Shown here: positions 1 through 6,882 of the stretch, piece after piece
How positions within the stretch are numbered: the first letter of the stretch is position 1
Layout: every line of letters begins with the position of its first letter
NCBI GenBank assembly: GCA_016934095.1
Contig: JAFGTO010000113.1
Location: 1-9,040, forward strand
Length of the DNA stretch: 9,040 nt
Direction: 5' to 3'
From: Candidatus Glassiibacteriota bacterium
GTDB taxonomy: Bacteria; Gemmatimonadota; Glassbacteria; GWA2-58-10
Notes under the pieces: model-generated
What the model was told of the DNA's origin: nothing
Databases searched by the model: none
What the model saw: only the letters and a program-made list of their open reading frames with translations
Translations under genes and position numbers: made by a program

Positions 1-1431
1 CAGGGCGGGGAGATCAAGACCCACGAGACCGCCTTTTTCTTCCACACCGGGCCCCAGGCAGAGGGCCGCAGGCCCACTCCGTACAGGGTGGCCGAGGTAA
101 TGTGCGCTTTCCACCACCCCCTCTTTGTCCGGGCGCCGGCCGAAAGCTACCTGCAAAGCGGATTCTTCGATGATGCAGCGACCTACGACCCGAAAAGCTT
201 CCCCACCTACGAGACCCTGATGCAGGGCGCGGTGGCCAAAAAAGATGACAACCTGATGCTGGACATCGATAAAAGCGAGGAGTACGGCTGGCGCAACTTC
301 GGCGACACCCCGGCCCACAACGAGTTCGATGAGACCGGCGGCCCGCACACCGGGCGCCTGGTGGTCAGCCATTTCAACCACGAGTACGACCACGGCTACG
401 GCATGCTTTTCCACAGCCTGCGAACCGTCTCCGCTGACCCCGTCCTGAGCTACCAGTGGTGGAAGCTGGCAGACCCCGGTATCGTGCACCAGAGCGACAT
501 CGACCTCTACCACTGCTTTACCGATACCCTGCGCGGAGGCGTGTTCAACGGCGGCAAGTTCGCTCATACCTCGCACGGGGTCGAAGTGGCGACCGGCACT
601 CACCGCAGCGGCAGCCCCAGCCTGACCTGGTGGGGCAAGCTGAACTGGCCCTGGGGACGGGGCGGTTCCCCGGAATCCGGCCATTTCGACTCGCGCGGCA
701 TGATGGCCTACTACTACCTGACCGGCAACCGCCGCGTGCTCGAGTCGGCCATGGAGCTGGCAGAACTGGTCTATTTCAAGATCACCCGCGACAAGTTCGC
801 CCAGATCGATCAGGTCAGCCGCGATGCCGGCAACAACATCCAGGTGCTGACCGATGCCTACCTGCTGACCTGGGACGATAAATACATCGCCGCAATCGAG
901 AAAGCGATCGCGAGCACCGCGCCTGAAAAACAGTGGTACATCAGCGAAGAGGGCAGGAAACAGAACCCTGACAATCAACTGGGCGGTTTCTGGCAAGCGG
1001 CGATCTGCATCAACGCGGTGGCCCGCTGGACCGCGGTTATGGAGGAAAAGACCGGGCGTGCCTACCGGCCGGGCAAGGATTACGTGGTGGCTTACGCGGA
1101 TTTTGTCAGCCGCTTCCTGGCCGGGGGACCGGAGCACGGGATCTACATGAGCTGGAGCCCGGCCCGGGGCGGCCGGGGCGACCACGGCCCCTGGACTTAC
1201 CGCGTGGCCGACGTGCTGATGTACGGCCACAAGTATACCGACAGCCCGGCCCTTAAGAAGCGTTTCCTGAAAGCGGCGGATGATGCCTTTGCCTTCATGA
1301 AGCGCCGCTACCCGGGGTCAAAACCCATATATTACGACAGCAAGTACCACACCATCCTCGCCGGCGGAGGCCACGAGTACACCTTCTTCAAGCGCTACGG
1401 CCGCTGGCTCGCTACGTTACCCTCCGACTGA
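1..1431 (+). CDS. PcRGLX/YetA-like protein (exo-rhamnogalacturonan lyase-like), 5'-truncated by window edge
   Basis: The frame is open from base 1, so the true start lies outside the window; the ATG at 88 is internal, since the 29 codons before it (with GEIKTHETAFFFHTG) read as continuous protein. 476 residues are visible. Window residues 95-102 (YGWRNFGD), 166-171 (DIDLYH), 183-192 (NGGKFAHTSH), 201-202 (HR) and 225-228 (ESGH) follow the order and spacing I recall for the PcRGLX/YetA family, in which a RIFT-barrel and beta-sandwich precede an alpha/alpha-toroid. The helical stretch from about residue 228 (GMMAYYYLTGN and onward) fits the toroid. The His, Tyr and Arg residues in these blocks are candidate active-site residues. 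Known relatives act on rhamnogalacturonan, but substrate cannot be fixed from sequence alone. It ends at TGA 1429-1431, about 670 bases before the next gene, and is probably not co-transcribed with it. Confidence 0.68.
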   Translation, partial: QGGEIKTHETAFFFHTGPQAEGRRPTPYRVAEVMCAFHHPLFVRAPAESYLQSGFFDDAATYDPKSFPTYETLMQGAVAKKDDNLMLDIDKSEEYGWRNFGDTPAHNEFDETGGPHTGRLVVSHFNHEYDHGYGMLFHSLRTVSADPVLSYQWWKLADPGIVHQSDIDLYHCFTDTLRGGVFNGGKFAHTSHGVEVATGTHRSGSPSLTWWGKLNWPWGRGGSPESGHFDSRGMMAYYYLTGNRRVLESAMELAELVYFKITRDKFAQIDQVSRDAGNNIQVLTDAYLLTWDDKYIAAIEKAIASTAPEKQWYISEEGRKQNPDNQLGGFWQAAICINAVARWTAVMEEKTGRAYRPGKDYVVAYADFVSRFLAGGPEHGIYMSWSPARGGRGDHGPWTYRVADVLMYGHKYTDSPALKKRFLKAADDAFAFMKRRYPGSKPIYYDSKYHTILAGGGHEYTFFKRYGRWLATLPSD

Positions 1432-1457
1432 GCGCGGCCGGCATCCCGGGCCGCTCA

Positions 1458-1504
1458 CCGGCGGCCTCCTCCCGGTTTCGCAGACCCCGTGAGGAGGCCG
1501 CCGG
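1458..1504 (+). terminator. Strong GC-rich hairpin downstream of PcRGLX-like gene
   Basis: CCGGCGGCCTCCTC (1458-1471) is the exact reverse complement of GAGGAGGCCGCCGG (1491-1504), giving a 14-bp perfect stem with a 19-base loop. It begins 26 bases after the stop codon of the left-hand gene, where a terminator or mRNA 3'-end stabilising hairpin is expected. No T-run follows (CCGTTAGAAC), so it is not a canonical intrinsic terminator. It could instead be one copy of a dispersed palindromic repeat. Confidence 0.5.
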
Positions 1505-1611
1505 CCGTTAGAACCCTGCGTTCCCTTCCACCGAAACCTGTAGCCGTTGATCTCACCTGCCTGTCGTATACCAATTTGACAACAACGGTATGAAAATTTA
1601 TAGCTTTTTCC

Positions 1612-1656
1612 GGGGGAGGGCGGAAACCTTTTGAGAAAGGTTCTCCGCCCTCCCCC
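1612..1656. repeat. G/C-tract palindromic intergenic repeat
   Basis: The left arm 1612-1631 starts GGGGGAGGGCGG and ends in AAACCTTT; the right arm 1636-1656 starts AAAGGTT and ends CCGCCCTCCCCC. They pair over 20 bp with one bulged base (C1643) and a four-base loop (1632-1635). A pyrimidine-rich tail (CCCCCTCCCACCTTCC, about 1659-1675) and CAAAACTTTTTG follow. From memory, similar G-rich palindromes with a trailing pyrimidine stretch and CTTCCAAAACTTTTT recur between genes in many unrelated environmental bacteria, suggesting a dispersed non-coding repeat. It could also act as a transcription barrier. That it is multi-copy here cannot be seen from one window. Confidence 0.6.
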
Positions 1657-1804
1657 AGGCCCCCTCCCACCTTCCAAAACTTTTTGTAATGTTTTTCAAA
1701 GTGCTTTTTAACCGGGAATAGATCTTATCCACCAAATCAAAGTAAGCCAGGGCAGGATACCGGCCTTAATCAATACTATACTACTACCGGCTGAAGCCTG
1801 CAGA

Positions 1805-1842
1805 TCGACCAGATTGTCGAAAACTCTCGACAATCTGGTCGA
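1805..1842. repeat. Perfect 16-bp inverted repeat with 6-base loop
   Basis: TCGACCAGATTGTCGA (1805-1820) and TCGACAATCTGGTCGA (1827-1842) are exact reverse complements separated by AAACTC. An A-run (AAAAAA) follows on the + strand and there is no T-run after the stem in either direction, so it is a poor intrinsic terminator. It lies about 260 bases upstream of the Spy-like gene at 2101. Possible roles are a regulator operator, a structured RNA leader element, or a mobile-element remnant; none is established. Confidence 0.7.
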
Positions 1843-1909
1843 AAAAAGAGGGCAAACAGAAGAACCGCCAGCAATAACATTTTTTCGCCAATCCATTAAC
1901 TTGTTTTAT

Positions 1910-1931
1910 TTCATCAAGATACAGTGATGAA
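1910..1931. repeat. Short inverted repeat TTCATCA...TGATGAA
   Basis: TTCATCA (1910-1916) and TGATGAA (1925-1931) form a 7-bp perfect dyad around an eight-base centre, in AT-rich DNA upstream of the operon starting at 2101. Size and spacing would suit a dimeric regulator's operator, but a dyad this short can also occur by chance. Confidence 0.3.
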
Positions 1932-2100
1932 GCAGAAAACGTTTGAATCGGGCACCTTTTTTGACTTAAGGCTATTATTAACCCATTCCTGGTTCGTTCA
2001 CTAATTCTCAAAACCGAATCTCCGCTCCGGAGGCTCCCTTGACCGAGGCAAAGACTTTTCACTTCCTGCCGGCAGCCGGAACACCCCGGATGAGGCACGC

Positions 2101-2544
2101 ATGTCGAGTAGGTGGTCAATTCGTTTTGCGACGGTAGCTGTGTTATTCGGGCTCGGCTCGACTGCTACTTTCTCCTGTATGCTTCTGGCACAGGAAAGGC
2201 AGGGGTTCGGCCGTGAAGAGCCCGACGGCGAATTCAGGGAGGTCCCCGTGCGCGTGGACGACCTGAAGTTAAAAGCCGAGCACGGTTTCGAGGCGATGTG
2301 CGACTCTCTCGCCCTGGACAAACCACAGAAAAGACAGGCGCGCCGGCTGTTCGATGATATGCTGGACAAGAAAAGGGAGTTGATCCGGATCCTGCAAAAT
2401 GGTTATCTCGACATAGACCTCCTCTGCGAAAAAGTGACCAGGATAAACAGGGATTATTTCGAGCGGCTGAGCGGCCTGCTCAACGAGCAACAAAAGCAAA
2501 AATTCATCCGGCTGCGGGAAACATGGCTGGAGCCCTGCAGGTAG
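2101..2544 (+). CDS. Spy/CpxP-like exported helical protein, paralog 1
   Basis: 147 residues. A signal peptide is visible: basic start (SSRWSIR), hydrophobic core about residues 9-29 and a probable cleavage after LLA (A30|Q31). The mature part is charged and helical. Two segments resemble the LTxxQ-type repeats of the Spy/CpxP family: residues 70-84 (LALDKPQKRQARRLF) and 126-140 (LLNEQQKQKFIRLRE). This family contains periplasmic chaperones and metal or stress sensors (Spy, CpxP, CnrX-type); which applies here is unknown. Residues C67, C109 and C146 are present; C67 aligns with C64 of the next gene. The start ATG has a GGATGAGG-type purine stretch 5 bases upstream. The next gene is 113 bases downstream on the same strand, and it is clearly a paralog. 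Confidence 0.7.
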   Translation: MSSRWSIRFATVAVLFGLGSTATFSCMLLAQERQGFGREEPDGEFREVPVRVDDLKLKAEHGFEAMCDSLALDKPQKRQARRLFDDMLDKKRELIRILQNGYLDIDLLCEKVTRINRDYFERLSGLLNEQQKQKFIRLRETWLEPCR

Positions 2545-2657
2545 GGTGCAGCCGGGGGTGCTCTGCTAATGTAACAGGTATGAAGCTTTTAAACGTCTTA
2601 TTCATCGCCCGTACCGTTAGCCACCAAGTAAGCTGAACCTTCTTAAAGGAAACCGGG

Positions 2658-3092
2658 ATGTTTGACAAGAGGGTGCTTCGCACCCTGAAAACAGCAGCGA
2701 CCTTTTTCTTTTTCTCGACCTGTATTTTCAGCTCCGCGCTCAAGGCCCAACACGGCGGAGACCCCGGCGGCAGGGGAAGACCTGGCATGATGTCTCCTGA
2801 AATGATGCAGGAGAGATACCGGGAAAAAAAGGATTTCGAGCGGTTGTGCGCCTACCTGGAGCTGGAGAAAAAACAGCGGAAAGCTGCCGGGAAACTGTTC
2901 GACAAGATGCAGAAGGCGTCTGAAAAGCTGGCCGGGGATCTGCTCAGGGAGGAGCTTTCCCCGAATGAGGCCAGTGGAAGGAGAATAAAGATCTACAAAG
3001 ATTTTCAAGACAAGTTCAAAGCCCTGCTCAGCGAAGAGCAGCGGAAAAAATATGAGCAGCTTCGCGAGACCGGGTTGAAAACGGAAAAATGA
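2658..3092 (+). CDS. Spy/CpxP-like exported helical protein, paralog 2
   Basis: 144 residues. The signal peptide runs from a basic start (FDKRVLRTLK) through a Phe-rich core (residues 13-28) to ALKA|Q (A30|Q31), the same cleavage position as the preceding gene. A Gly/Arg/Met-rich linker (residues 32-50) leads to a helical domain. Alignment by eye with the upstream paralog matches FERLCAYLELEKKQ (60-73) with FEAMCDSLALDKPQ, LFDKM (80-84) with LFDDM, and LLSEEQRKKYEQLRETGL (123-140) with LLNEQQKQKFIRLRETWL. C64 is its only mature-part cysteine. AAAGGA lies about 8 bases before the ATG. The receptor gene starts 45 bases after the stop, so co-transcription is likely. A periplasmic chaperone or ligand/metal-sensing role is inferred from the fold only. 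Confidence 0.72.
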   Translation: MFDKRVLRTLKTAATFFFFSTCIFSSALKAQHGGDPGGRGRPGMMSPEMMQERYREKKDFERLCAYLELEKKQRKAAGKLFDKMQKASEKLAGDLLREELSPNEASGRRIKIYKDFQDKFKALLSEEQRKKYEQLRETGLKTEK

Positions 3093-3137
3093 ATGCCCCT
3101 TGTTTTATCAAGCTAAGGTCCTGAGCCAGGAGGGTTG

Positions 3138-5684
3138 ATGTACAAAAAACTAAGGATCGCGCCCGGAGCGGGATACCTCGCAAGGTTGAAATATCTTGTG
3201 ATCTCCCTGCAATTACTGTGTCTCCTGCTTCCTGCGAGCGGGCCTGCCCCGGGATTCGCCCAGTCGGCCGGGGCCGCCCGGCAGGACATCAAGGGATATG
3301 TCCGCGACAGGGAGACCAGCGAGGCGCTGCCCTTTGCCAATGTCCTGCTCAAAGGCACCCCTTACGGGGCGGCTACCAATACCGACGGGTATTTCGTGAT
3401 AGTCAACGCCCCCGTGGGCAAATGTACCCTCCAGGTCAAATATATCGGGTTCGCCACCCAGGAGGTCGAGGTCGAAAACGTCAAGGGAGAAGACCGGACA
3501 CTCGAGATAGGTATGAAAAGGGTGGTTGTCCAGCTCGAGGGCATTACGGTCGAGGGGGAGGTCCAGACCCTGGATGCGACCGAAAATGTCAGCCAGGTGG
3601 TGATGGCCCCGCAGGAACTCCTCGCTTTGCCCAATGTCGGAGAAGTGGATATCTTCCGCTCCCTGCAGCTGCTGCCGGGAATCAGCGGGGTCAGCGACGG
3701 TTCTTCCGGGCTGTATGTCCGGGGGGGAACACCAGACCAGAACCTGATCCTTTTCGACGGGATGACGATCTACCACGTGGACCACTTCTTCGGGATGTTC
3801 AGCGCATTCAACGCCGATGCGATCAAGGATATCAGGGTCTATAAGGGCGGGTATCCGGCCGAGTTCGGGGGGCGGATCTCCAGCGTGGTCAACCTCACCG
3901 GAAAAACCGGCGATGCCAATTACACCCGCTACGGGTTCGGCATCAACCTGCTCAGCGGCAACGGAGTCCTGGAAATCCCCCTCTCCGACAAGGGTTCTTT
4001 CCTCTTCTCCGCACGCCGCTCGTACACCGATGTAGTAAAGAGCTCCCTGTATAACTCACTGTTCGATTTCGTAACCGGGGATCAAAATTCCGCCCAGCCT
4101 GCTTTCAATGTCGGCGGAAACATGAACAGGCCCGGGGGCATGGGCTCAAGAAACATAGCCATGGCCGATGCAGACCCAGACTTCTATTTCTATGACATAA
4201 ACAGCAAGGTAACCTTGAATCCCACCTCCAGGGACATTTTCGCCCTGAGTTTCTACCGCGGCAAAGACAACCTGAATCAATCCCAGGAGCTGGGCGGCAG
4301 GCAGTTCGGGTTCAGGGGCGAAGGCGGCTCCTCGTTCTTTGCGGACGAGGGCCTGAGCCGCCAGACAGAGGAATATACCACCTGGGGCAACACCGGTGTC
4401 AGCGCCAAGTGGTCGCGCAAGATGCACGACCGCCTCTACTCGAATTTTATGGTCTCCTATTCATCTTATTTCAGCACTTATGACCGCAACCAGGGTTTCT
4501 CCACGGATCCGACCGCAGTGGACGACAGCCTGAATTTCTTTCGCGGCAACCGCAGCGCCTCGGAAGAGGACAACGAAGTCGAGGACTTGACCATCCGCCT
4601 GGATAACGAATGGCACCTGACCAATACCCACAACCTTAAAATCGGGATGGGTCTCTCCAGGTTCAACTCCCATTACTTCGCCACGATGAATGACTCGGTC
4701 AGCCTGCTGGGAAGGGAAGCCCGGGCCAGCCAGGGTTTCTTATACCTGCAGGACTCGTGGGAAATCACGCCGGTATGCGAGCTGACTTTCGGCCTGCGGG
4801 AAAATTATTACGGCAAGACCGGCTCGAGCTACCTGGAACCCCGGGCCGCGGTGGTTTACCACCTCACGGAAAATGTCAAGCTGAAAGGCGCCTGGGGTCA
4901 ATACCACCAGTTCATCAACCGGATAACCAACGAGAACGTGCTGGAAGGCAGCAGGGATTTCTGGATCCTGGCAGATGAAGAGCTGGAGCCGAACTTCGCC
5001 GAGCACTACATCGGGGGAGTGAGCTACGAAAAACCCGGGTTCCTTTTCGATGTCGAGGGCTATTACAAGGACCTGGACAACCTGGTCGAGTACACCCGCA
5101 GGATTTTCCGGCCGAACGTAATGGAAGAATCCAGGGTCAGGGGCTTTTTCCAGGGGACCGGAAGTGTCAGGGGAGTGGAGTTCCTGCTGCAGAAAAAGAC
5201 CGGCAGGCTGACCGGCTGGCTTGGCTACACCCTCTCCAAAGTGGAATACGACTTCCCGGAGCTCAGCACGGATCCGTTCCCGGCCTCGCACGACAGGACC
5301 CACGAGATCAATTTAGTCGGGAAATATTCCCTCGGTAACTGGGACCTCGCAGCGACCTGGGTCTATGCCACGGGCAAGCCGTATACCGCTCCGGAGAGCC
5401 AGTACTTCATAGAGCTGCTCGACGGGAACTCATCGAGCTACATACATGTCAGCGACAAAAACGGTTACCGCCTGCCCGCCTACCACAGGCTGGATGCCAG
5501 TATCTCGCGCAGTTTCTACACGCACTCGAATAAGTTCGTGCTCGGGTTCTCGATCTTCAACCTCTATAACAATGAAAACGTCTGGTACCGCCAGTATGAC
5601 CTGGACACTCAGCCGGTAACCGTGACCGATGTCAAAATGCTGGGGTTCACCCCGACCGTTTACCTGCAGGTCTACTCCAGATAA
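3138..5684 (+). CDS. TonB-dependent outer-membrane receptor with carboxypeptidase-regulatory-like domain
   Basis: 848 residues from ATG 3138. AGGAGG (3128-3133) sits 4 bases before this ATG; the in-frame TTG at 3135 would be only 1 base from it, so ATG is preferred. The signal peptide has an extended basic start, a hydrophobic core (about 20-33) and probable cleavage GFA|Q (A41|Q42). Residues about 50-130 form a CarboxypepD_reg-like beta-sandwich (GYVRDRETSEALPFANVLLKG, NTDGYFVIVNAPVG, YIGF). A plug domain follows at about 155-257, with LPNVGEVDIFRSLQLLPGI, LYVRGGTPDQNLILFDGM, and YKGGYPAEFGGRISSVVNL. The rest is barrel-like, with alternating aromatic strands to the end at YLQVYSR. It should import a substrate across the outer membrane using TonB energy; no TonB box was pinned down and the substrate is unknown. 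The DUF4249-like gene follows after 12 bases. Confidence 0.93.
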   Translation: MYKKLRIAPGAGYLARLKYLVISLQLLCLLLPASGPAPGFAQSAGAARQDIKGYVRDRETSEALPFANVLLKGTPYGAATNTDGYFVIVNAPVGKCTLQVKYIGFATQEVEVENVKGEDRTLEIGMKRVVVQLEGITVEGEVQTLDATENVSQVVMAPQELLALPNVGEVDIFRSLQLLPGISGVSDGSSGLYVRGGTPDQNLILFDGMTIYHVDHFFGMFSAFNADAIKDIRVYKGGYPAEFGGRISSVVNLTGKTGDANYTRYGFGINLLSGNGVLEIPLSDKGSFLFSARRSYTDVVKSSLYNSLFDFVTGDQNSAQPAFNVGGNMNRPGGMGSRNIAMADADPDFYFYDINSKVTLNPTSRDIFALSFYRGKDNLNQSQELGGRQFGFRGEGGSSFFADEGLSRQTEEYTTWGNTGVSAKWSRKMHDRLYSNFMVSYSSYFSTYDRNQGFSTDPTAVDDSLNFFRGNRSASEEDNEVEDLTIRLDNEWHLTNTHNLKIGMGLSRFNSHYFATMNDSVSLLGREARASQGFLYLQDSWEITPVCELTFGLRENYYGKTGSSYLEPRAAVVYHLTENVKLKGAWGQYHQFINRITNENVLEGSRDFWILADEELEPNFAEHYIGGVSYEKPGFLFDVEGYYKDLDNLVEYTRRIFRPNVMEESRVRGFFQGTGSVRGVEFLLQKKTGRLTGWLGYTLSKVEYDFPELSTDPFPASHDRTHEINLVGKYSLGNWDLAATWVYATGKPYTAPESQYFIELLDGNSSSYIHVSDKNGYRLPAYHRLDASISRSFYTHSNKFVLGFSIFNLYNNENVWYRQYDLDTQPVTVTDVKMLGFTPTVYLQVYSR

Positions 5685-5696
5685 AGCGAGGAAATC

Positions 5697-6527
5697 ATGA
5701 ATAAATCTCTTGCAGCAGTCCTGCTGTTGGCCATCCTGGCTGCCGCGGCCTGCACCGAAGATACCCCGTTCGTGCCGGAATCGGACGTGGTGGTAATCCG
5801 CGGGTACCTCTACGCCGATGAGCCGGTTACCGAAATCCAGCTTGCCTCCACTGTCGGGCTGGGCAGCGAGGATTCGGTGGGCCCGCCGGTCAGCGATGCG
5901 GATGTCAAGCTGATCAAGGAAGGAAACGTCTACTCACTGGTCCCCACACCCGGCCGCGAGGGATATTACCATTACCCGGGGACCGGCCTGACTGTCAATA
6001 CCGGCGACCGGTTCCGCATCGAGGTGGCTTACTACGGCAAGCTGGCCAGCGCCGAGACAGCCGTGCCTCCGGCGCCGGCAGGGGTCGCCATGACCGTGGA
6101 TGAGCTGGTGATCCAGGATTTCAGCGCGGGAGGCTTCGGCTTCGGAAGACGCTTCATGGTGGAGGACACCAGCGCGGTCAGGGTCACCTGGCTGAACCAG
6201 GACAACTCAGCGTATTATGTGGCCCTGGAAAACGTGGAGACAGATCCCCAGGCAATCGAGACAGGCATGCCTTTCGGCAGGCCCATGAGGATCATCTCGA
6301 TCCCGATCACCGGAGATGAGTATATCATCAGCCTGTTCAGCGTCACCCACTACGGCCGCCACAAGGCGAAGGTTTACCGGGTCAACCAGGAATACGTGGA
6401 CCTGTTTGCTTCACGGCAGCAGGATACCAGGGACCTGAACGAGCCCCTGACCAACGTGGTCAACGGGCTGGGAGTGTTCACCGCCTTCAACAGCGACAGC
6501 GCCTTTTTCACCGTGGTGCATGAATGA
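5697..6527 (+). CDS. DUF4249-like outer-membrane-associated lipoprotein
   Basis: 276 residues. The N-terminus is a lipoprotein signal: NK, a Leu/Ala core, then AAAC with the lipidated Cys at residue 19. The N-terminal half matches the pattern I know for DUF4249: VVIRGYLYADEPVTEIQLAS (around residues 31-50), VSDADVKLIKEG, GYYHYPGTGLTVNTGDRFRI and AETAVPPAP. This beta-rich family commonly lies directly after TonB-dependent receptors with an N-terminal regulatory-like domain, as here, and is thought to be their surface or periplasmic partner; its function is not biochemically defined to my knowledge. GAGGA (5688-5692) lies 4 bases before the ATG and the gene is only 12 bases behind the receptor, so translation is probably coupled within one transcript. 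It is the last gene of the probable operon. Confidence 0.78.
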   Translation: MNKSLAAVLLLAILAAAACTEDTPFVPESDVVVIRGYLYADEPVTEIQLASTVGLGSEDSVGPPVSDADVKLIKEGNVYSLVPTPGREGYYHYPGTGLTVNTGDRFRIEVAYYGKLASAETAVPPAPAGVAMTVDELVIQDFSAGGFGFGRRFMVEDTSAVRVTWLNQDNSAYYVALENVETDPQAIETGMPFGRPMRIISIPITGDEYIISLFSVTHYGRHKAKVYRVNQEYVDLFASRQQDTRDLNEPLTNVVNGLGVFTAFNSDSAFFTVVHE

Positions 6528-6542
6528 GCCGGGAGGCGGCTC
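6526..6542 (+). terminator. Small hairpin overlapping the DUF4249-like stop codon
   Basis: GAGCCG (6526-6531) and CGGCTC (6537-6542) pair over 6 bp around the loop GGAGG and include part of the TGA stop. There is no T-run after it, so termination would be weak or factor-assisted. It marks a possible 3' end of the receptor operon. Confidence 0.3.
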
Positions 6543-6638
6543 CTGCTTATGACAAAAAGAACGGACAGAGGAACGGCTGCGAAATTAACACGTTCAAGGC
6601 AAGCGTCGGCGCTAGCCGCCGGAGCACCTTGTAAACAT

Positions 6639-6655
6639 TTCTATCATTTATAGAA
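6639..6655. repeat. AT-rich dyad TTCTAT/ATAGAA
   Basis: TTCTAT (6639-6644) and ATAGAA (6650-6655) are perfect inverted repeats around CATTT, within an AT-rich stretch 230 bases upstream of the sigma-factor start. It could be an operator or part of a promoter; TATAGA at 6649-6654 looks like a -10 hexamer but no -35 lies at the usual distance. Confidence 0.25.
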
Positions 6656-6686
6656 GATTAAAACTCTGACTTTAGCGTGTTTAGTG

Positions 6687-6805
6687 AAATCCCCCCTGCC
6701 TCCCTTTGCGAAAGGGGGGAGTAACAGGTTGCTTCGCAAGGCCTTAGGCGATTGGACAGGGGGAAAAGCTCCCCCTTGGAAAAAGGGGGAAAACAAGGGG
6801 GATTT
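6687..6805. mobile_element. MITE-like palindromic repeat, 119 bp
   Basis: The ends are AAATCCCCCCTG (6687-6698) and CAAGGGGGATTT (6794-6805), inverted repeats matching at 11 of 12 positions. Two internal hairpins sit next to the ends: CCCTTT/AAAGGG (6702-6707/6711-6716) extended by further pairs, and TCCCCCTT/AAGGGGGA (6770-6777/6783-6790). The centre contains the dyads TTGC/GCAA (6729-6739) and GCC/GGC. There is no room for a transposase, and no target duplication could be recognised. From memory, repeats with AAATCCCCC ends and CCCCCTT/AAGGGGG internal stems are dispersed through intergenic regions in many bacteria, and their translation yields false proteins with PPFxKGG-type peptides, as here. 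It sits 77 bases before the sigma-factor gene. Confidence 0.65.
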
Positions 6806-6882
6806 GTTTTATTTCCCGGTCCTGAAAGAACCGGTTTCTCTTATCTTTGATGTGAAAACGCTATTAACCGGCTTGAAAAGCG

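Larger units (their letters stand above)
1432..2100. other. Intergenic region, 669 bases, rich in inverted repeats
   Basis: No convincing gene is seen on either strand. The first ~250 bases are GC-rich and carry two strong hairpins (1458-1504 and 1612-1656). From about 1675 to 2000 the composition turns visibly AT-rich, unlike the flanking coding sequence, and holds a perfect 16-bp inverted repeat (1805-1842) and a 7-bp one (1910-1931). The last 100 bases before the ATG at 2101 would be the leader of the downstream operon. I looked for sigma-70-type (-35/-10) and Bacteroidota-type (-33/-7) promoters and found only fragments with wrong spacing, such as TTGACT at 1961 with TATTAT only six bases on, so no promoter is called. 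Confidence 0.7.
6528..6882. other. Intergenic region, 355 bases, with palindromic repeat
   Basis: No gene is supported. From left to right it holds the end of the small hairpin at 6526-6542, a CGGCG/CGCCG dyad (6607-6621), an AT-rich dyad TTCTAT/ATAGAA (6639-6655), the MITE-like repeat (6687-6805), and a T-rich stretch with a CCGGT/ACCGG dyad (6816-6834) before the sigma-factor start. The sigma gene's promoter should lie here or inside the repeat; no well-spaced -35/-10 pair was found. GAACC at 6828-6832 resembles the AAC-type -35 core recognised by many ECF sigmas, which would allow autoregulation, but the matching -10 is not clear. Confidence 0.6.

Noticed and set aside
456..881. Alternate-frame + strand ORF of 141 codons inside the PcRGLX-like gene
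   Set aside because: Arg/Pro-rich composition typical of a wrong frame in GC-rich DNA; the overlapping frame matches a known family.
1961..1978. TTGACT and TATTAT as a promoter
   Set aside because: The hexamers are separated by only six bases, far from the 16-18 needed.
2066..2075. CTGCCGGCAG palindrome before the first Spy-like gene
   Set aside because: A 10-base self-complementary word without a loop is common in GC-rich DNA and has no supporting context.
1784..2119. Open reading frames on the - strand across the intergenic gap (also 1708-1896 and 1417-1677)
   Set aside because: They read straight through inverted repeats, lack ribosome binding sites, and their products are low-complexity or pattern-free.
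3135..3137. TTG start codon for the receptor gene
   Set aside because: It lies only one base after AGGAGG; the adjacent ATG at 3138 has better spacing.
3213..3785. Long antisense and alternate-frame ORFs inside the receptor gene (also 3218-3844, 4146-4427 and 4740-5303)
   Set aside because: These are shadows of a GC-rich coding sequence; the receptor frame alone gives a full domain order.
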